DNA of 64,000 nt from Microbacterium resistens NBRC 103078 (GTDB lineage Bacteria > Actinomycetota > Actinomycetes > Actinomycetales > Microbacteriaceae), in assembly GCF_001552355.1 (NCBI RefSeq), contig NZ_BCRA01000024.1, forward strand, positions 1-64,000, given 5' to 3'. A model generated the notes under the pieces. It was not told where the DNA came from. It saw nothing but the letters and a program-made list of their open reading frames with translations, and did not search any database. Of the stretch, positions 39,611 to 48,509 are shown one piece after another (the first letter of the stretch is position 1; the number at the start of each line of letters is the position of its first letter). Both the position numbers and the translations under genes were made by a program.

Positions 39611-39626
39611 TGTCAAACTGTTGACA
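39611..39626. promoter_or_regulatory. Palindromic operator 2 (TGTCAAACTGTTGACA)
   Basis: A 16-bp palindrome whose last base is the A of the marR ATG. Occupancy here would block expression of marR itself, so autoregulation is likely. Confidence 0.78.
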
Positions 39627-40075
39627 TGAAGTCGGGAGGATACGTGTCTCCGGATCAGCTGGGCGTGCTGATCAAGGAGACCCAGGCTGTCTTGAACCAG
39701 CGGATGGATGAGGTGCTGCGTCCACTCGGGCTCAGCGTCTCTCAGTACGCCTGCCTGCGGAACCTGCACGAAGAGCCCGGCATCACCGGATCAGAGCTGG
39801 CTCGGCGCACCTTCGTGTCGCGCCAGTCGATGAACGTGCTCGTTCAAGGGTTGGAGAGGCACGGCCTCGTTGAGCGGGCCCCCGAGCCCGGCCCGCGTCG
39901 TGAACGCGGAGCCATGCTCACTCACGCGGCAACCGAAATCCTGGCACGCGCCGACAACGCGGTGTCGGACGTCGTCGGCGCCATGACCGAGCACCTCGGG
40001 CAGGAGCAGCGCAACGAGCTCCACGCACTGCTCAGCGCATGTCGGGATGCACTTGCCAGAGAGTCATCGCGGTGA
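39626..40075 (+). CDS. MarR family transcriptional regulator
   Basis: 149 residues. The winged helix includes LGLSVSQYACLRNLHEEPG near 37, GSELARRTFVSRQSMNVLVQ (recognition helix) and a wing ending LVERAPEPGPRRERG. It probably represses the divergent VOC gene and itself through the two palindromes. Ligand unknown. Confidence 0.88.
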   Translation: MKSGGYVSPDQLGVLIKETQAVLNQRMDEVLRPLGLSVSQYACLRNLHEEPGITGSELARRTFVSRQSMNVLVQGLERHGLVERAPEPGPRRERGAMLTHAATEILARADNAVSDVVGAMTEHLGQEQRNELHALLSACRDALARESSR

Positions 40076-40097
40076 CCTTCTCGGCGTCGATGGCGGG

Positions 40098-40898
40098 CTA
40101 CTTGCCGGCTCTGTCTGCCGGCCTGTCCTGTGTTGTTTGGAGTCGCCCATTCCCGGGCCCACAAGCATCCGGCGGATGCAGTCGCGTCAGATCGGGGCGA
40201 GCGTTCTCCAACTGTTCCCCCAGCGTGAGTATGAGCTCGTCGTCACCGATGGCGGCGCCGAGGTGGATTCCCACAGGCAGACCACGCTGATCGAGGCCCC
40301 ACGGGACGGAGAGAGCGGCACCCCCGGTGACGTTGAAGATGCCAGCGAACGGAGAGACCGAGAAGAGCTCTGCGAAGTGCACCGCTGCGGGGCGGTCCGT
40401 GCTCATCGTCCCGATGAGCGGCGGAGGCTGAGCTGTCGTGGGGGACAGGACGACGTCGACGCCCGAGAAGTGATCGGCGAAGGCGTAGCTGAGAGCGTGC
40501 AGTTCCGTCAGGACACGCAGGAGTTCGACGGCTGTCATGCTCCGCCCCGCCCGCACGACCTCTGCAGTCACCGGTTCGAGCACGTCCGGATCGAGGTCTT
40601 CTCCATCGCTCAGGAGCCTGGCCAGATGTGCCCCGGCGATCGCGCCGAAGACGGAGCCGACCCTCCTGACCTCTTCGGTGGGCCGCACACGCACGACACG
40701 ATGCCCTATTGCAGACAGCACCTCAGCGGCATCCGACGTGGCCTGCACGTAATCGTCATCGACCGCCGTGCCTCCCGGAGCTTCCAGGAGCAGCCCGATC
40801 GTGAGAGGCACGCTGAACGCGCGCGGTCCGGGTGACGGATTCCACTCTCCGGGGGAGAAACCGGGTCTGTCCGATGAACGGTGTTTCTGGGCCGGCGG
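40098..40898 (-). pseudogene. Amidase, C-terminal fragment
   Basis: About 265 codons resembling the C-terminal half of amidase-signature enzymes: VVLSPTTAQPPPLIG, FAGIFNVTGGAALSVPWG and GLPVGIHLGAAIGDDELIL. In-frame coding sequence (EWNPSPGPRAF) continues upstream of the first possible start at 40811 and then meets a stop near 40,898. The N-terminal half with the catalytic Lys-Ser-Ser triad is missing, so it is inactive. The cut lies beside the DUF6112-like gene. Confidence 0.85.
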
Positions 40899-40905
40899 TC
40901 ATTAC

Positions 40906-41172
40906 CTAGAGCTGGGTGCCGACGTCCAGCAGGAAGTTGAGCCACGCGACCCCGGCGCCGGCGAGGGCCGCGGCACCGACCGAGACGAGCAGGCCGGCGC
41001 GGGCCTTGGTCGCTGCCTGGTAGTTGCCGTTGGAGGAGGCGATCGCCCAGGTGATGGCGCAGACGATGAGCATGAGCACGGCGGTGACGAGAACGAACAT
41101 GAGCAGCGCGCCGACGATCTCGCGGAGGCTGGCTGTGCCGCCGACGCTGCCGAAGTCGGGGAACACGTCCAT
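40906..41172 (-). CDS. Second small two-helix membrane protein (DUF6112-like)
   Basis: 88 residues. Helices at about 18-45 and 62-82. The second helix and end (AGVAWLNFLLDVGTQL) parallel those of the 89-residue protein at 35300-35569. Two paralogous pilin-like subunits may form a mixed channel. The ATG shares a base with the M23 peptidase stop. Its own stop lies in a CTAG at 40906-40909. Confidence 0.8.
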   Translation of the reverse strand: MDVFPDFGSVGGTASLREIVGALLMFVLVTAVLMLIVCAITWAIASSNGNYQAATKARAGLLVSVGAAALAGAGVAWLNFLLDVGTQL

Positions 41173-42350
41173 CACGCACCCCCTCCTGCCGTGCAGAGAG
41201 CGGGTGTGGTGTCGCCGCCGGTGATGCCTTCGGCGCCGTGGTCGGTGAGCCAGGCGTCGGAGTCCACCGCGCCGGCGTTTGCGCCGCCGGGGTGGATTTG
41301 CAGGTGGAGGTGAGGGCCGGTGGAGTGGCCGGAGGAGCCGACGTCTCCGATGTGCTGGCCCGCGGTCACGGTGTCGCCTTCTGCGACGTGGATGCCGTGA
41401 GACCACATGTGGATGTACATGGATGCGACCCGCTGCCCGCCGACGGTGTGCTCGATGACGATGACTCCGCCGCCTGCGTCGGTGTAATTCGCTCGCACCA
41501 CGACGCCATCTGCGACGGCGTAGATCGGAGTGCCGTCCGCGGCGGCGAAGTCGGAGCCTGCGTGGAAGCGGCGTTCGCCGGTGATCGGGTCGTTTCGCCA
41601 CCCGAACGGGCTCGTCCGAACCCAGGTGCCTTCCGGGAGCGGAAACACGATGCGCGTCGTCTCGGGCACGACGGGCGTCTCGTCCCCGCCACCGTCGCCG
41701 GAAGGAGCGGGCCGAGTGAGGGCAGCGAGGATCGCCTCGGCGACCGGCTGGTAGTTCTGATACCGGTCGGGGTAGGCGCTGACCTCGACGGCTTGGGCGG
41801 CCTCGCCGGGATCCATCTGCTGCCAGCCGGAGATGTCGAGCAGGCCCCGCGGCGACGGGTAGTTCGGGCCGGACTCCCCGCCGTAGAACGCTCGCGCCTG
41901 GTAGGTGGGGTCCATGAGCTCTGCGACGGTGCCCCATCCGCTGACCGGGCGCATCTGGAACAGCCCGAGCGAGTCGTGATCCGAACCGTCGCCGTCGTTG
42001 GGGTACTCCGCCGACTCGGGATAGGCGCTGGTGTTGGCGAGCATTCGCAGGGTCGACTCGGTCAGCGCAGCCATGAGCGCGACCCGCACCCCATCGCGGC
42101 CGACGCCGGCTGTCTGCCCTCCGACGGTGATGATCGTCGCGGCGTGGGTGAGCTGTTGCCGGTTCAGCGTGACCGTCTCCCCGTTACGGGTTGTCGCGGT
42201 CAGTGAGTCCGGGATCGGGCCGACCGCGAGTGAGCCGGGCGCGCAGACGGCGGCGGTCGCAGAGGTGCCGCCGAGCGTGGCGACGCCCAGCAGGATCGTG
42301 GACGGCCCCAGAAGCAGCAAGGTGAGGGCGAGGAGCGCGAGCTTCTTCAT
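41172..42350 (-). CDS. Secreted M23 family metallopeptidase of the transfer operon
   Basis: 392 residues (an adjacent GTG at 42353 is possible). An N-terminal signal/membrane segment (LALLALTLLLLGPSTILLGV) is followed by a lytic-type domain (ALMAALTESTLRMLANTSAYP, DSLGLFQMRPVSGWG, near 95-165) and a LytM domain. In LytM, zinc ligands are in RRFHAGSDF near 266 and GPHLHLQIH near 345. It would open peptidoglycan for the transfer channel. Confidence 0.9.
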   Translation of the reverse strand: MKKLALLALTLLLLGPSTILLGVATLGGTSATAAVCAPGSLAVGPIPDSLTATTRNGETVTLNRQQLTHAATIITVGGQTAGVGRDGVRVALMAALTESTLRMLANTSAYPESAEYPNDGDGSDHDSLGLFQMRPVSGWGTVAELMDPTYQARAFYGGESGPNYPSPRGLLDISGWQQMDPGEAAQAVEVSAYPDRYQNYQPVAEAILAALTRPAPSGDGGGDETPVVPETTRIVFPLPEGTWVRTSPFGWRNDPITGERRFHAGSDFAAADGTPIYAVADGVVVRANYTDAGGGVIVIEHTVGGQRVASMYIHMWSHGIHVAEGDTVTAGQHIGDVGSSGHSTGPHLHLQIHPGGANAGAVDSDAWLTDHGAEGITGGDTTPALCTAGGGA

Positions 42351-42362
42351 CACGGACTCGGC

Positions 42363-43061
42363 TCAGCGGAGAGGGTTGTCGAGCTGTGAGAGCCGCAGCA
42401 CCTCACACAACCCGGACCCGGTGCCGCGACCGGGCGTGGGCGGGGTGCAGACGAGGAACACGGTGAAGGAGACCGGGCGGGACGCTTCGACCGGATCGGT
42501 GCCCCAGATGCCGTCCCGGTGCCGTGTCCCCGAGATGGTGTACGCGACCGCCCCGTCGGGTATCTGGCTGGGGGCGGCCTGCTCGACGGCGGTCTCCCAC
42601 GCCTCGGGGACGAACACGTCGTCGATGGTCAGCCACTGGCGAGTCGCGTAGGTGCGCAGCTGCGCCCACGTATCGTTCGTCGGCAGGTAGGCGCGGACAT
42701 CACCGACGAAGGCGTCGGCCTCGCTGCCGTGCGCGGCATCCGCGAGCACCTGCGCATAGTCCGACGGCGTAAGCCCGGTCGTGGTGTCCCAAGTGAACAG
42801 TGCCTCTGCAACTGCTCGGGCGAACGCTTCCGGCCCAAGGTGCTGGTCCACAGGCTCCAGCTCTGCGCCCGAGGTCGGGGCCGGTGTCACGGGCGCGGTG
42901 GTGGAAGGCCGCTCGCTCCGCGCCGGGTCCGACGGGGCGGCGGGGCCACGGACGAGCCCGTAGATGCCGACTCCGACGAGCAAGAGCAGAGCGAGGCCGC
43001 CAGCGGTGGCGGCGATCAGCAGGCGACGACGGCGACGGTCATCAGACGTGGCGGGGTCCAT
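42363..43061 (-). CDS. Membrane-anchored protein, possibly VirB8/TcpC-like
   Basis: 232 residues from the ATG at 43061. Basic N-terminus, one membrane helix (LLIAATAGGLALLLLVGVGI), a Pro/Thr/Ser linker and an extracellular alpha+beta domain (residues 75-232). Topology, size and position beside the peptidase fit a VirB8-type scaffold, but no diagnostic motif is visible. Confidence 0.7.
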   Translation of the reverse strand: MDPATSDDRRRRRLLIAATAGGLALLLLVGVGIYGLVRGPAAPSDPARSERPSTTAPVTPAPTSGAELEPVDQHLGPEAFARAVAEALFTWDTTTGLTPSDYAQVLADAAHGSEADAFVGDVRAYLPTNDTWAQLRTYATRQWLTIDDVFVPEAWETAVEQAAPSQIPDGAVAYTISGTRHRDGIWGTDPVEASRPVSFTVFLVCTPPTPGRGTGSGLCEVLRLSQLDNPLR

Positions 43062-43134
43062 GATCACGGGGTCCTTCCCGGACGGCAACAACGGATGCGT
43101 GGTTGCCAGGAAGGTGCGCGACCCGTCACCGGGT

Positions 43135-44214
43135 TCAGGCGATGTGCGCGGCCCGGTCCTGCCGTGCCGCGCGTGCGGCGTTGGCGAACGCGATGGTCCC
43201 GGCGATGGTCTCCTCGAACCGTGCCCACTGTTCAGCGGTGAGAGCTGGGCCGACGTCGGCGGGATCGTAGTGGGTCCACCATCCGGCCATGTCGTCCCAG
43301 ATGGCCAGGAACGCGGTCAGCGGGAACGGCACCGGCTCCCCGGTGTTCACCGCCGTCAGCGCGGGCCGTGCCGGCTTCTTCTTCCCGGCGGCCTTAGCCG
43401 CCTTCACGCGGGCGAGCGCGGCCTGCGCGAGCTGCTCCAGCTCCGCCGCCCTCGCCTCCTGCTCCGCCGCCCGCACCGTGTCTGCTTCGACCCGTGCCTG
43501 TTCACGCACCTCGACAGGCTGGGCGGGGTCCGCGGCGAGCTGGTCGAGCTCCGCCAGCGACAGTTCGGCATTCACGCGCAGGTGCGAGGGATAGACGCTC
43601 CCGCCTGCCTTGATCCGCTCGACCTCCGCCGCCGCGCGCGCCCGTACCGGTTCCGGCTGCGACTCGTCCGCGGCCAGGTCCTGCAACCGGCCGATGCGCT
43701 CCAATGTCGTATAGGAGGCACGGCCAGTCACCATCCGCGCAGCCTGAGCGCGAGCCTTGCCCTGCTCGAACTGCGGTGGTGCCAAATTGGCACCACCGTC
43801 TTCTGCGTCGTCCGCGGTCGTCTGGAACCGTGTGGCCTCCTGGCGGCGGGCGGCGTCTTCGGCGAGCAGGGTCTTGAGTTCGCGGTAGAGGGCGGCGGCT
43901 TCGAGCTGGGTGAGCGGCTTGTGCAGGACGTTCTCGTCTTGTTCGGCGAGGAGTTCCCCGAGCCGGTCGGAGATCCCGGACCTGACCCAGACGTTGACGG
44001 TCTTGATACCGAGCAGTTTCAACGCCGCCAGGCGCCGCGCCCCGCAGATCAGGTGGCCGTCGAGGGTGATCGTGATGGGCTGGAGCAGCCCGTTGCGGCG
44101 GATCGACTCCACCAAGGGCGCGAGGTCGCCGTGGTCGTGCCGGTGCCGGCGGCCGACGATGATGGAGTCGACCGCGCGCTCCAGTTCGATGTGTCCCGCC
44201 GGCACCGTGCTCAT
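43135..44214 (-). CDS. ParB-like nuclease domain protein
   Basis: 359 residues. The ParB N-terminal fold is seen in LAPLVESIRRNGLLQPITIT near 31 and LICGARRLAALKLLG near 56, with the GARR box intact. The rest is long Ala/Glu-rich helices (residues 110-260) and a C-terminal domain with AIWDDMAGWWTHYDP. In elements such proteins serve partition, regulation or DNA nicking. The ATG overlaps the upstream stop. Confidence 0.82.
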   Translation of the reverse strand: MSTVPAGHIELERAVDSIIVGRRHRHDHGDLAPLVESIRRNGLLQPITITLDGHLICGARRLAALKLLGIKTVNVWVRSGISDRLGELLAEQDENVLHKPLTQLEAAALYRELKTLLAEDAARRQEATRFQTTADDAEDGGANLAPPQFEQGKARAQAARMVTGRASYTTLERIGRLQDLAADESQPEPVRARAAAEVERIKAGGSVYPSHLRVNAELSLAELDQLAADPAQPVEVREQARVEADTVRAAEQEARAAELEQLAQAALARVKAAKAAGKKKPARPALTAVNTGEPVPFPLTAFLAIWDDMAGWWTHYDPADVGPALTAEQWARFEETIAGTIAFANAARAARQDRAAHIA

Positions 44215-45074
44215 GACTCCTCGCCCCCTGTCAGGAGTGGGGCGGCGAGCCCGGCCGCGATCACGAGGTCGTCGTCGGTGAGGAGGGCGCGCAGGGGCTG
44301 GCCGATCAGGAGCCGCACGAGCATCCCGCGCCCGGCGTTGGTGTGTGCGAGGGTCGGGTCGGGGGTGCCGAGCACGATCCGCAGCAGCGCCGTCCACGAC
44401 GCACCCGGAAGGTCCAGGAGTGCTCGGGCCTGCCGGTCGCGGCGCAGCACCTCGAACGCCGACGCCCGCGACACCGACTCCGCGAGCCGCGTGGTGATGT
44501 ATTCGACCGCGGCCCGGGCTGTCGAGGGTTCCCAGCCGACCCAGGTCAGGAATGCGATCGTCTCCTCGATCGCGGCGGTGACGTTCATCGCCCGTTCCCG
44601 CACCGGACGCTCGTCATCCTGATCATCGTCGGGGTCGGTGAACGGGTCGAAGCAGAACGCCGGGTGGTAGTCGGGAAGCGGATTCTCCCGGTCACTGAAC
44701 CGCTCCGCATCGTGGAACACCGAGTACTTCGGGCGACGGGCCTGGTGCACGGAGCACAGCAGCCCGTTGCCGCGCTCCTCGGCGGTGCAGGTCACCTGCA
44801 CCGCCCGCGTCACTACCGCCCACGGGTCCTCAGCCCGGCGCGTCGCCGCGCCCCGCATCGCCTCGAACGCGGCCGATGCAGCCTCCCACGGGTCGAGGCC
44901 GTGCTTGCGGGCGAGGGCGGCGTACTTGTTCGCGGCGTGCTCCATCAGCGCCGCCGCCTCCGGGTCACGCTGCCACGCCCCGCGCCCGGCCTCGTGGAGC
45001 CGGTTCAGCAGGGCGCGCAGCGCCTCGGAGTCCTCGAAACGTTCCCGCCGGTCGCGGGCTGTTGCAGTCTGCAT
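44211..45074 (-). CDS. Element protein of unknown function
   Basis: 287 residues from the ATG at 45074. Helical N-terminus (RALLNRLHEAGRGAWQRDPE) and segment AHHAANKYAALARKHGLDP-like helices to about 80; the middle contains CTAEERGNGLLCSVHQAR, two Cys with possible metal binding; the C-terminal part resembles a helix-turn-helix bundle. No family recognised. It overlaps the ParB-like gene by ATGA. Confidence 0.7.
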   Translation of the reverse strand: MQTATARDRRERFEDSEALRALLNRLHEAGRGAWQRDPEAAALMEHAANKYAALARKHGLDPWEAASAAFEAMRGAATRRAEDPWAVVTRAVQVTCTAEERGNGLLCSVHQARRPKYSVFHDAERFSDRENPLPDYHPAFCFDPFTDPDDDQDDERPVRERAMNVTAAIEETIAFLTWVGWEPSTARAAVEYITTRLAESVSRASAFEVLRRDRQARALLDLPGASWTALLRIVLGTPDPTLAHTNAGRGMLVRLLIGQPLRALLTDDDLVIAAGLAAPLLTGGEES

Positions 45075-45154
45075 CAGGGCACCTCCTGACAGGCAGGTGC
45101 GCACATGCTCCCCAGCAGGCATGCTCACGGATCGGCCGGCGGCGTGCATGGCGG

Positions 45155-45604
45155 CTACCCGAGCCCGATCCCGGAGCGCGACACCCACGAGAACCGCTCC
45201 CCGCCACCGCGGCCGAACGCGGTCACCGGAGGCAACTTCCGCGCACGCTCGCTCACGAACCGCGCACCCGACCGCGCCCCGGTCCTCGCCGCCCGGTACG
45301 CCTGGCCCGGCACCCTGCGGGCGCGACGCGCGAGCTCGGCCTGGAAGTCAATGCCCCGACCCGCCATCCGCGCCGAGCGCGACGCCATGAGGTCAGTCGG
45401 CCGCACCCACTCCGCCCCCGGCAGCTCCTTCTTCGCCGCGTCCTTCGCCGTCGAGTCCTTGGTCAGTGACGGGTCGCGGTGCCGGGCCAGCGCGGACGTC
45501 TCGCCCTCGTGCGGCGTCTCATCGACGTGGCCACCCTCGCGCTCGTCCCGCTCGCGCACGGCCGTCACGGTGGGCTCGATGTTCGTGTTCCGGTCGTCGT
45601 TCAT
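45155..45604 (-). CDS. Basic/disordered element protein
   Basis: 149 residues. The first 55 are acidic and disordered; the rest is Arg-rich (ASRSARMAGRGIDFQAELAR, then ARRVPGQAYRAARTGARSGA). No membrane segment. Charge suggests DNA or RNA contact. It overlaps the DUF2637 gene by ATGA. Confidence 0.65.
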   Translation of the reverse strand: MNDDRNTNIEPTVTAVRERDEREGGHVDETPHEGETSALARHRDPSLTKDSTAKDAAKKELPGAEWVRPTDLMASRSARMAGRGIDFQAELARRARRVPGQAYRAARTGARSGARFVSERARKLPPVTAFGRGGGERFSWVSRSGIGLG

Positions 45605-46281
45605 GGCTTCTCCTCATCGCTGTCAGCGGTCGCAGTCAGTTCGGGCCGCGCGAACCAGCGGCCCACAGTGGAGGGGTGCACACCCAGATGCCGGGCGATC
45701 GCCTTGTTCGACCAGCCCTCCGCATCCCGCAACCGCACCGCCACCTCCCGCATCGGCGTCCGCTCCGGCGCCGGAGTGAGGATGACCGCCTGTGACTCGG
45801 GCAGACCGCCCGCCGGGGTCGTCTCCTCGTCAGCGAGGGGCGGCGGGACGGGCTCGGAAGCCGGGCGGGTGAGGATGACGGTGAGGTGCGTGATCGCCAG
45901 CAGCACCAGCGGCGGCACCGCCGCCACCGACGCCGCCAGCACGCCCGGCACATCGGCGTCAGCGGCGACGACGGCATGGATCGCATTCGCCGTCACCGAC
46001 ACCAGCGCGCCCGCAGCGAGCAGCACCCACGGATACCAAGCCGACCGTTGCCGGGCGAGCGCGACGACAGCGACGGTTGCGACGACGATGATCCCGTCCA
46101 CGATCAGCGGCCACGCCCACGTCTGCCCCGCCTCGATCCCGGAACGCCGGGCAAGGTCCGCCAGAGCGGTGAAGGAGAGCCAGAACGCACCTGCGGCGAT
46201 GAACACCGTCCCGGCGACCGCCGTCGCCACCGCGACCCGGCCACCCCGCGACCGCACAGGTGCCTGCGCCTGCGGGTTCAT
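45601..46281 (-). CDS. DUF2637 membrane protein with C-terminal HTH
   Basis: 226 residues. Four membrane helices (about 16-135) with FWLSFTALADLARRSGI and WPLIVDGIIVVATV are typical of DUF2637/SpdB-like proteins of actinobacterial plasmids, linked to intramycelial spread. The C-terminus has a helix-turn-helix (GWSNKAIARHLGVHPSTVGR), joining a membrane protein to a putative DNA-binding domain. Confidence 0.82.
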   Translation of the reverse strand: MNPQAQAPVRSRGGRVAVATAVAGTVFIAAGAFWLSFTALADLARRSGIEAGQTWAWPLIVDGIIVVATVAVVALARQRSAWYPWVLLAAGALVSVTANAIHAVVAADADVPGVLAASVAAVPPLVLLAITHLTVILTRPASEPVPPPLADEETTPAGGLPESQAVILTPAPERTPMREVAVRLRDAEGWSNKAIARHLGVHPSTVGRWFARPELTATADSDEEKP

Positions 46282-47177
46282 GAGAGCACCTGCCCTGCAA
46301 GACGCGGCACGCGCCGCAGGTCATCGTCCCGTACCGCGCTGGATGGTGCGGGTTGGACGTGGGTGGCGCGGTAGGCGGAGCGGATCGTCGTGACGACCTC
46401 CCGCGGCGGCAACCCGACCCGCTCACCCGCCGGGGCGAGCGCATCGACCATCTCCGGCAGCGACAGACCCGCCTCGGCCAGGCGGCAGGAGGCCCAGAAC
46501 AGGCCACGGTTGCGTTCGCCCTCCGCGCGCATGCCCACCCAGTCGGCCAGCCGCTTCGCGTCCTCCGAACGAACAGGGCCCCGCGCCCGATGCACGACGG
46601 GCTCGGGACGCGGATCGAGGAAATCCCGCAGCGCCGCCGCATCCACCGGGCGCGGCTCCCGGTCACTACTCCCCGTGAGCGAGTACCCAGCCCGGCCGTG
46701 GTCGGTCGTGACGGCGGAGGGCGGGACGATGACGTACCCGCCGGTGCCGCGGAAGTCGACACGTGCCGCGGCCGCCTGCCATGACGGCTGCGGCCGGCCG
46801 GGGTCGGCCGGGTAGTAGAAGTGCGCGCCACCGGACGGCGTGCGCACCACCGCCACCCACCCCTCCACGAGCCCCGCCCGGCGGGCACGACCGAAGGCAT
46901 CGAACCCGTTCCCGTCCGGCTTGCGGTCCACGTCCACGACATCGACCCCGGATGGGGCGCCGGTGGGGACGCCGATGTTCGCGGCCGGCCACCGGCGCCA
47001 CCACGCCTCCACCTGCGCCAGATCAACGCTCGCCTCATGGAAGCCATGCCGGGTCAGCGGACGCTTCTCACTAGGCACGCACGGAAACACCGGCACACCC
47101 GCCGCCGCGAGCCGCGCGGAGGCTTGCGGAAGCGGGAGCCCGCTGAGGGAAGCGAGAACGCTGGCGACGCTCATCAC
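46278..47177 (-). CDS. Bifunctional DNA primase/polymerase (prim-pol)
   Basis: 299 residues. Prim-pol features: GVPVFPCVPSEKRPLTRHGF near 27, the catalytic acidic run DVVDVDR (Asp79, Asp82, Asp84) and a His in GGAHFYYPAD near 117. There is no helicase domain, so it is a stand-alone primase. It may prime replication of the excised or transferred element. Overlaps neighbours on both sides. Confidence 0.88.
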   Translation of the reverse strand: MMSVASVLASLSGLPLPQASARLAAAGVPVFPCVPSEKRPLTRHGFHEASVDLAQVEAWWRRWPAANIGVPTGAPSGVDVVDVDRKPDGNGFDAFGRARRAGLVEGWVAVVRTPSGGAHFYYPADPGRPQPSWQAAAARVDFRGTGGYVIVPPSAVTTDHGRAGYSLTGSSDREPRPVDAAALRDFLDPRPEPVVHRARGPVRSEDAKRLADWVGMRAEGERNRGLFWASCRLAEAGLSLPEMVDALAPAGERVGLPPREVVTTIRSAYRATHVQPAPSSAVRDDDLRRVPRLAGQVLS

Positions 47178-48259
47178 AGCCCCCTCACCACGGCCTCCGC
47201 CGCACGCGAGGAAGGCGCTGGCTCGACCAGTGCCGGAACTGCCCGCTCCGCCCCGGCCCCTCGCGACGGCGCCGCGGACTCACGGGTCAGACCGGGCGGA
47301 TCTCCGGTGCCGACCTGGACGGTGTCGAGGGCATCGAGGATCGCCCCGGCGGTCTTGCGGACGCGTTCACCGGTGGCCTGCACGACCTCGCCCGGCTCCT
47401 TGTCTTTCACCGTGCCCGCCCACCCGGAGACATACGGGATCGTGTAGGCGGTGGTATCCATGCTGTGCGCGGCACCGATCATCAACGCCACCGACTCGGC
47501 CTCGACCTCACCGATCCCGCGATGCCCCGTCGCATCCGGGTTGTCCGGACCGTGCAGCTTCACATGCGCCAGCTCGTGCGCCAGGGTCTTCACCTGCGCG
47601 GCCTCATCCATGTTCATCCGCACCGCCACCGTGCGGTTCGCGTAGTCCGTGACGCCGTTCGCGCCACGAATCTCCCGCTCATCCGCGACGCGCACCACCG
47701 TGAACCCTTCGGCCTCCACCAAGGAGGCAAGCCCAGCCCACAGCCCGTCGGGCGCCTCGCCTTCCAGGAGCGTCGGGGCAGGGCGCTCGGGCACGGGATC
47801 ACCGCTGGTCTGCGACACATCCCACACGTAGGCGGGCCTCGCGCCGACCATCCGGGAACGCACCACCTCGCCGGGCTTCGGCTTCTCGAACCGCCCCAGC
47901 CGCCGCCACGACTCAGAATCAGCCGGATTGCTCGACGCGAACCGGGCCGTCACCGGCGCGAAGATCACATACCCCGCCTGACCCCGCTCCACCTGACGCC
48001 CCAGCGTCTGCCACTGCTTGTAACCGGCGACATACGACGGCTCCGGGGAAGCGACCCGGCCCTGCTCGTAGGCATCGAGATGCTGAGCGAAGATCAGCAG
48101 CGTGTTGCGGAACGACCGCGCCCGGAACCGGGCAGCGAACTCCAGCGCACGCTTCCAGTCCTCACCCGACACAAGCAGGTCGACGGCCGCGGTCAACCGC
48201 TCATGGAGTTCTTCGAGCTTCGCATCCCGCGCAGCCCGCTCCTCCTCGTTCATTGCCAC
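47174..48259 (-). CDS. ArdC-like antirestriction protein with zinc peptidase motif
   Basis: 361 residues. The N-terminal ssDNA-binding ArdC-like domain (residues 1-140) has FRARSFRNTLLIFAQ and YKQWQTLGRQVERGQAGYVI. The C-terminal domain carries TLAHELAHVKLHG near 220, an HExxH zinc motif as in ImmA/IrrE peptidases. GGAGG lies 6 bases before the GTG at 48259; GTG 48262 and ATG 48253 are alternatives. First gene of the long minus-strand operon; as an antirestriction factor it would be needed early after transfer. Confidence 0.85.
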   Translation of the reverse strand: MAMNEEERAARDAKLEELHERLTAAVDLLVSGEDWKRALEFAARFRARSFRNTLLIFAQHLDAYEQGRVASPEPSYVAGYKQWQTLGRQVERGQAGYVIFAPVTARFASSNPADSESWRRLGRFEKPKPGEVVRSRMVGARPAYVWDVSQTSGDPVPERPAPTLLEGEAPDGLWAGLASLVEAEGFTVVRVADEREIRGANGVTDYANRTVAVRMNMDEAAQVKTLAHELAHVKLHGPDNPDATGHRGIGEVEAESVALMIGAAHSMDTTAYTIPYVSGWAGTVKDKEPGEVVQATGERVRKTAGAILDALDTVQVGTGDPPGLTRESAAPSRGAGAERAVPALVEPAPSSRAAEAVVRGL

Positions 48260-48509
48260 CACAGACCTCCTCCCGGCAACGGGTCACCAGCCGGACAAGA
48301 CGACCCGTCGTGAACATCAGGTGCGCCAGGGAACGCAGAAGGACCAGGCGGACGACGGCCAGGCAGCGCGACCGCCAGAATCCACACTGAAACCGACGTG
48401 TCTGTCCCGTCCTAACGCTGCTCGGCGGACACGCGGGAGACCCCGGGAGGGAGGAGGGTTCGCGTCACGCAGAACGCGGTCGTTCTGGCGAGTTTCTTGA
48501 GACGTGCGG

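Larger units (their letters stand above)
24781..48262 (-). mobile_element. Core of an integrative and conjugative element beside tRNA-Pro
   Basis: The integrase gene lies just past the tRNA 3' end. A minus-strand operon follows (in reverse coordinate order) with antirestriction, primase, T4SS membrane, VirB4-type ATPase, coupling protein, SSB and excisionase genes. This is the layout of actinobacterial T4SS-type elements. The far attachment repeat of the tRNA 3' end was not found, so the right limit is open and may lie beyond 64,000. No relaxase was recognised. Confidence 0.8.

Noticed and set aside
40098-40811. Intact amidase from the GTG at 40811
   Set aside because: Coding sequence continues upstream and the catalytic half is missing, so it is a fragment.
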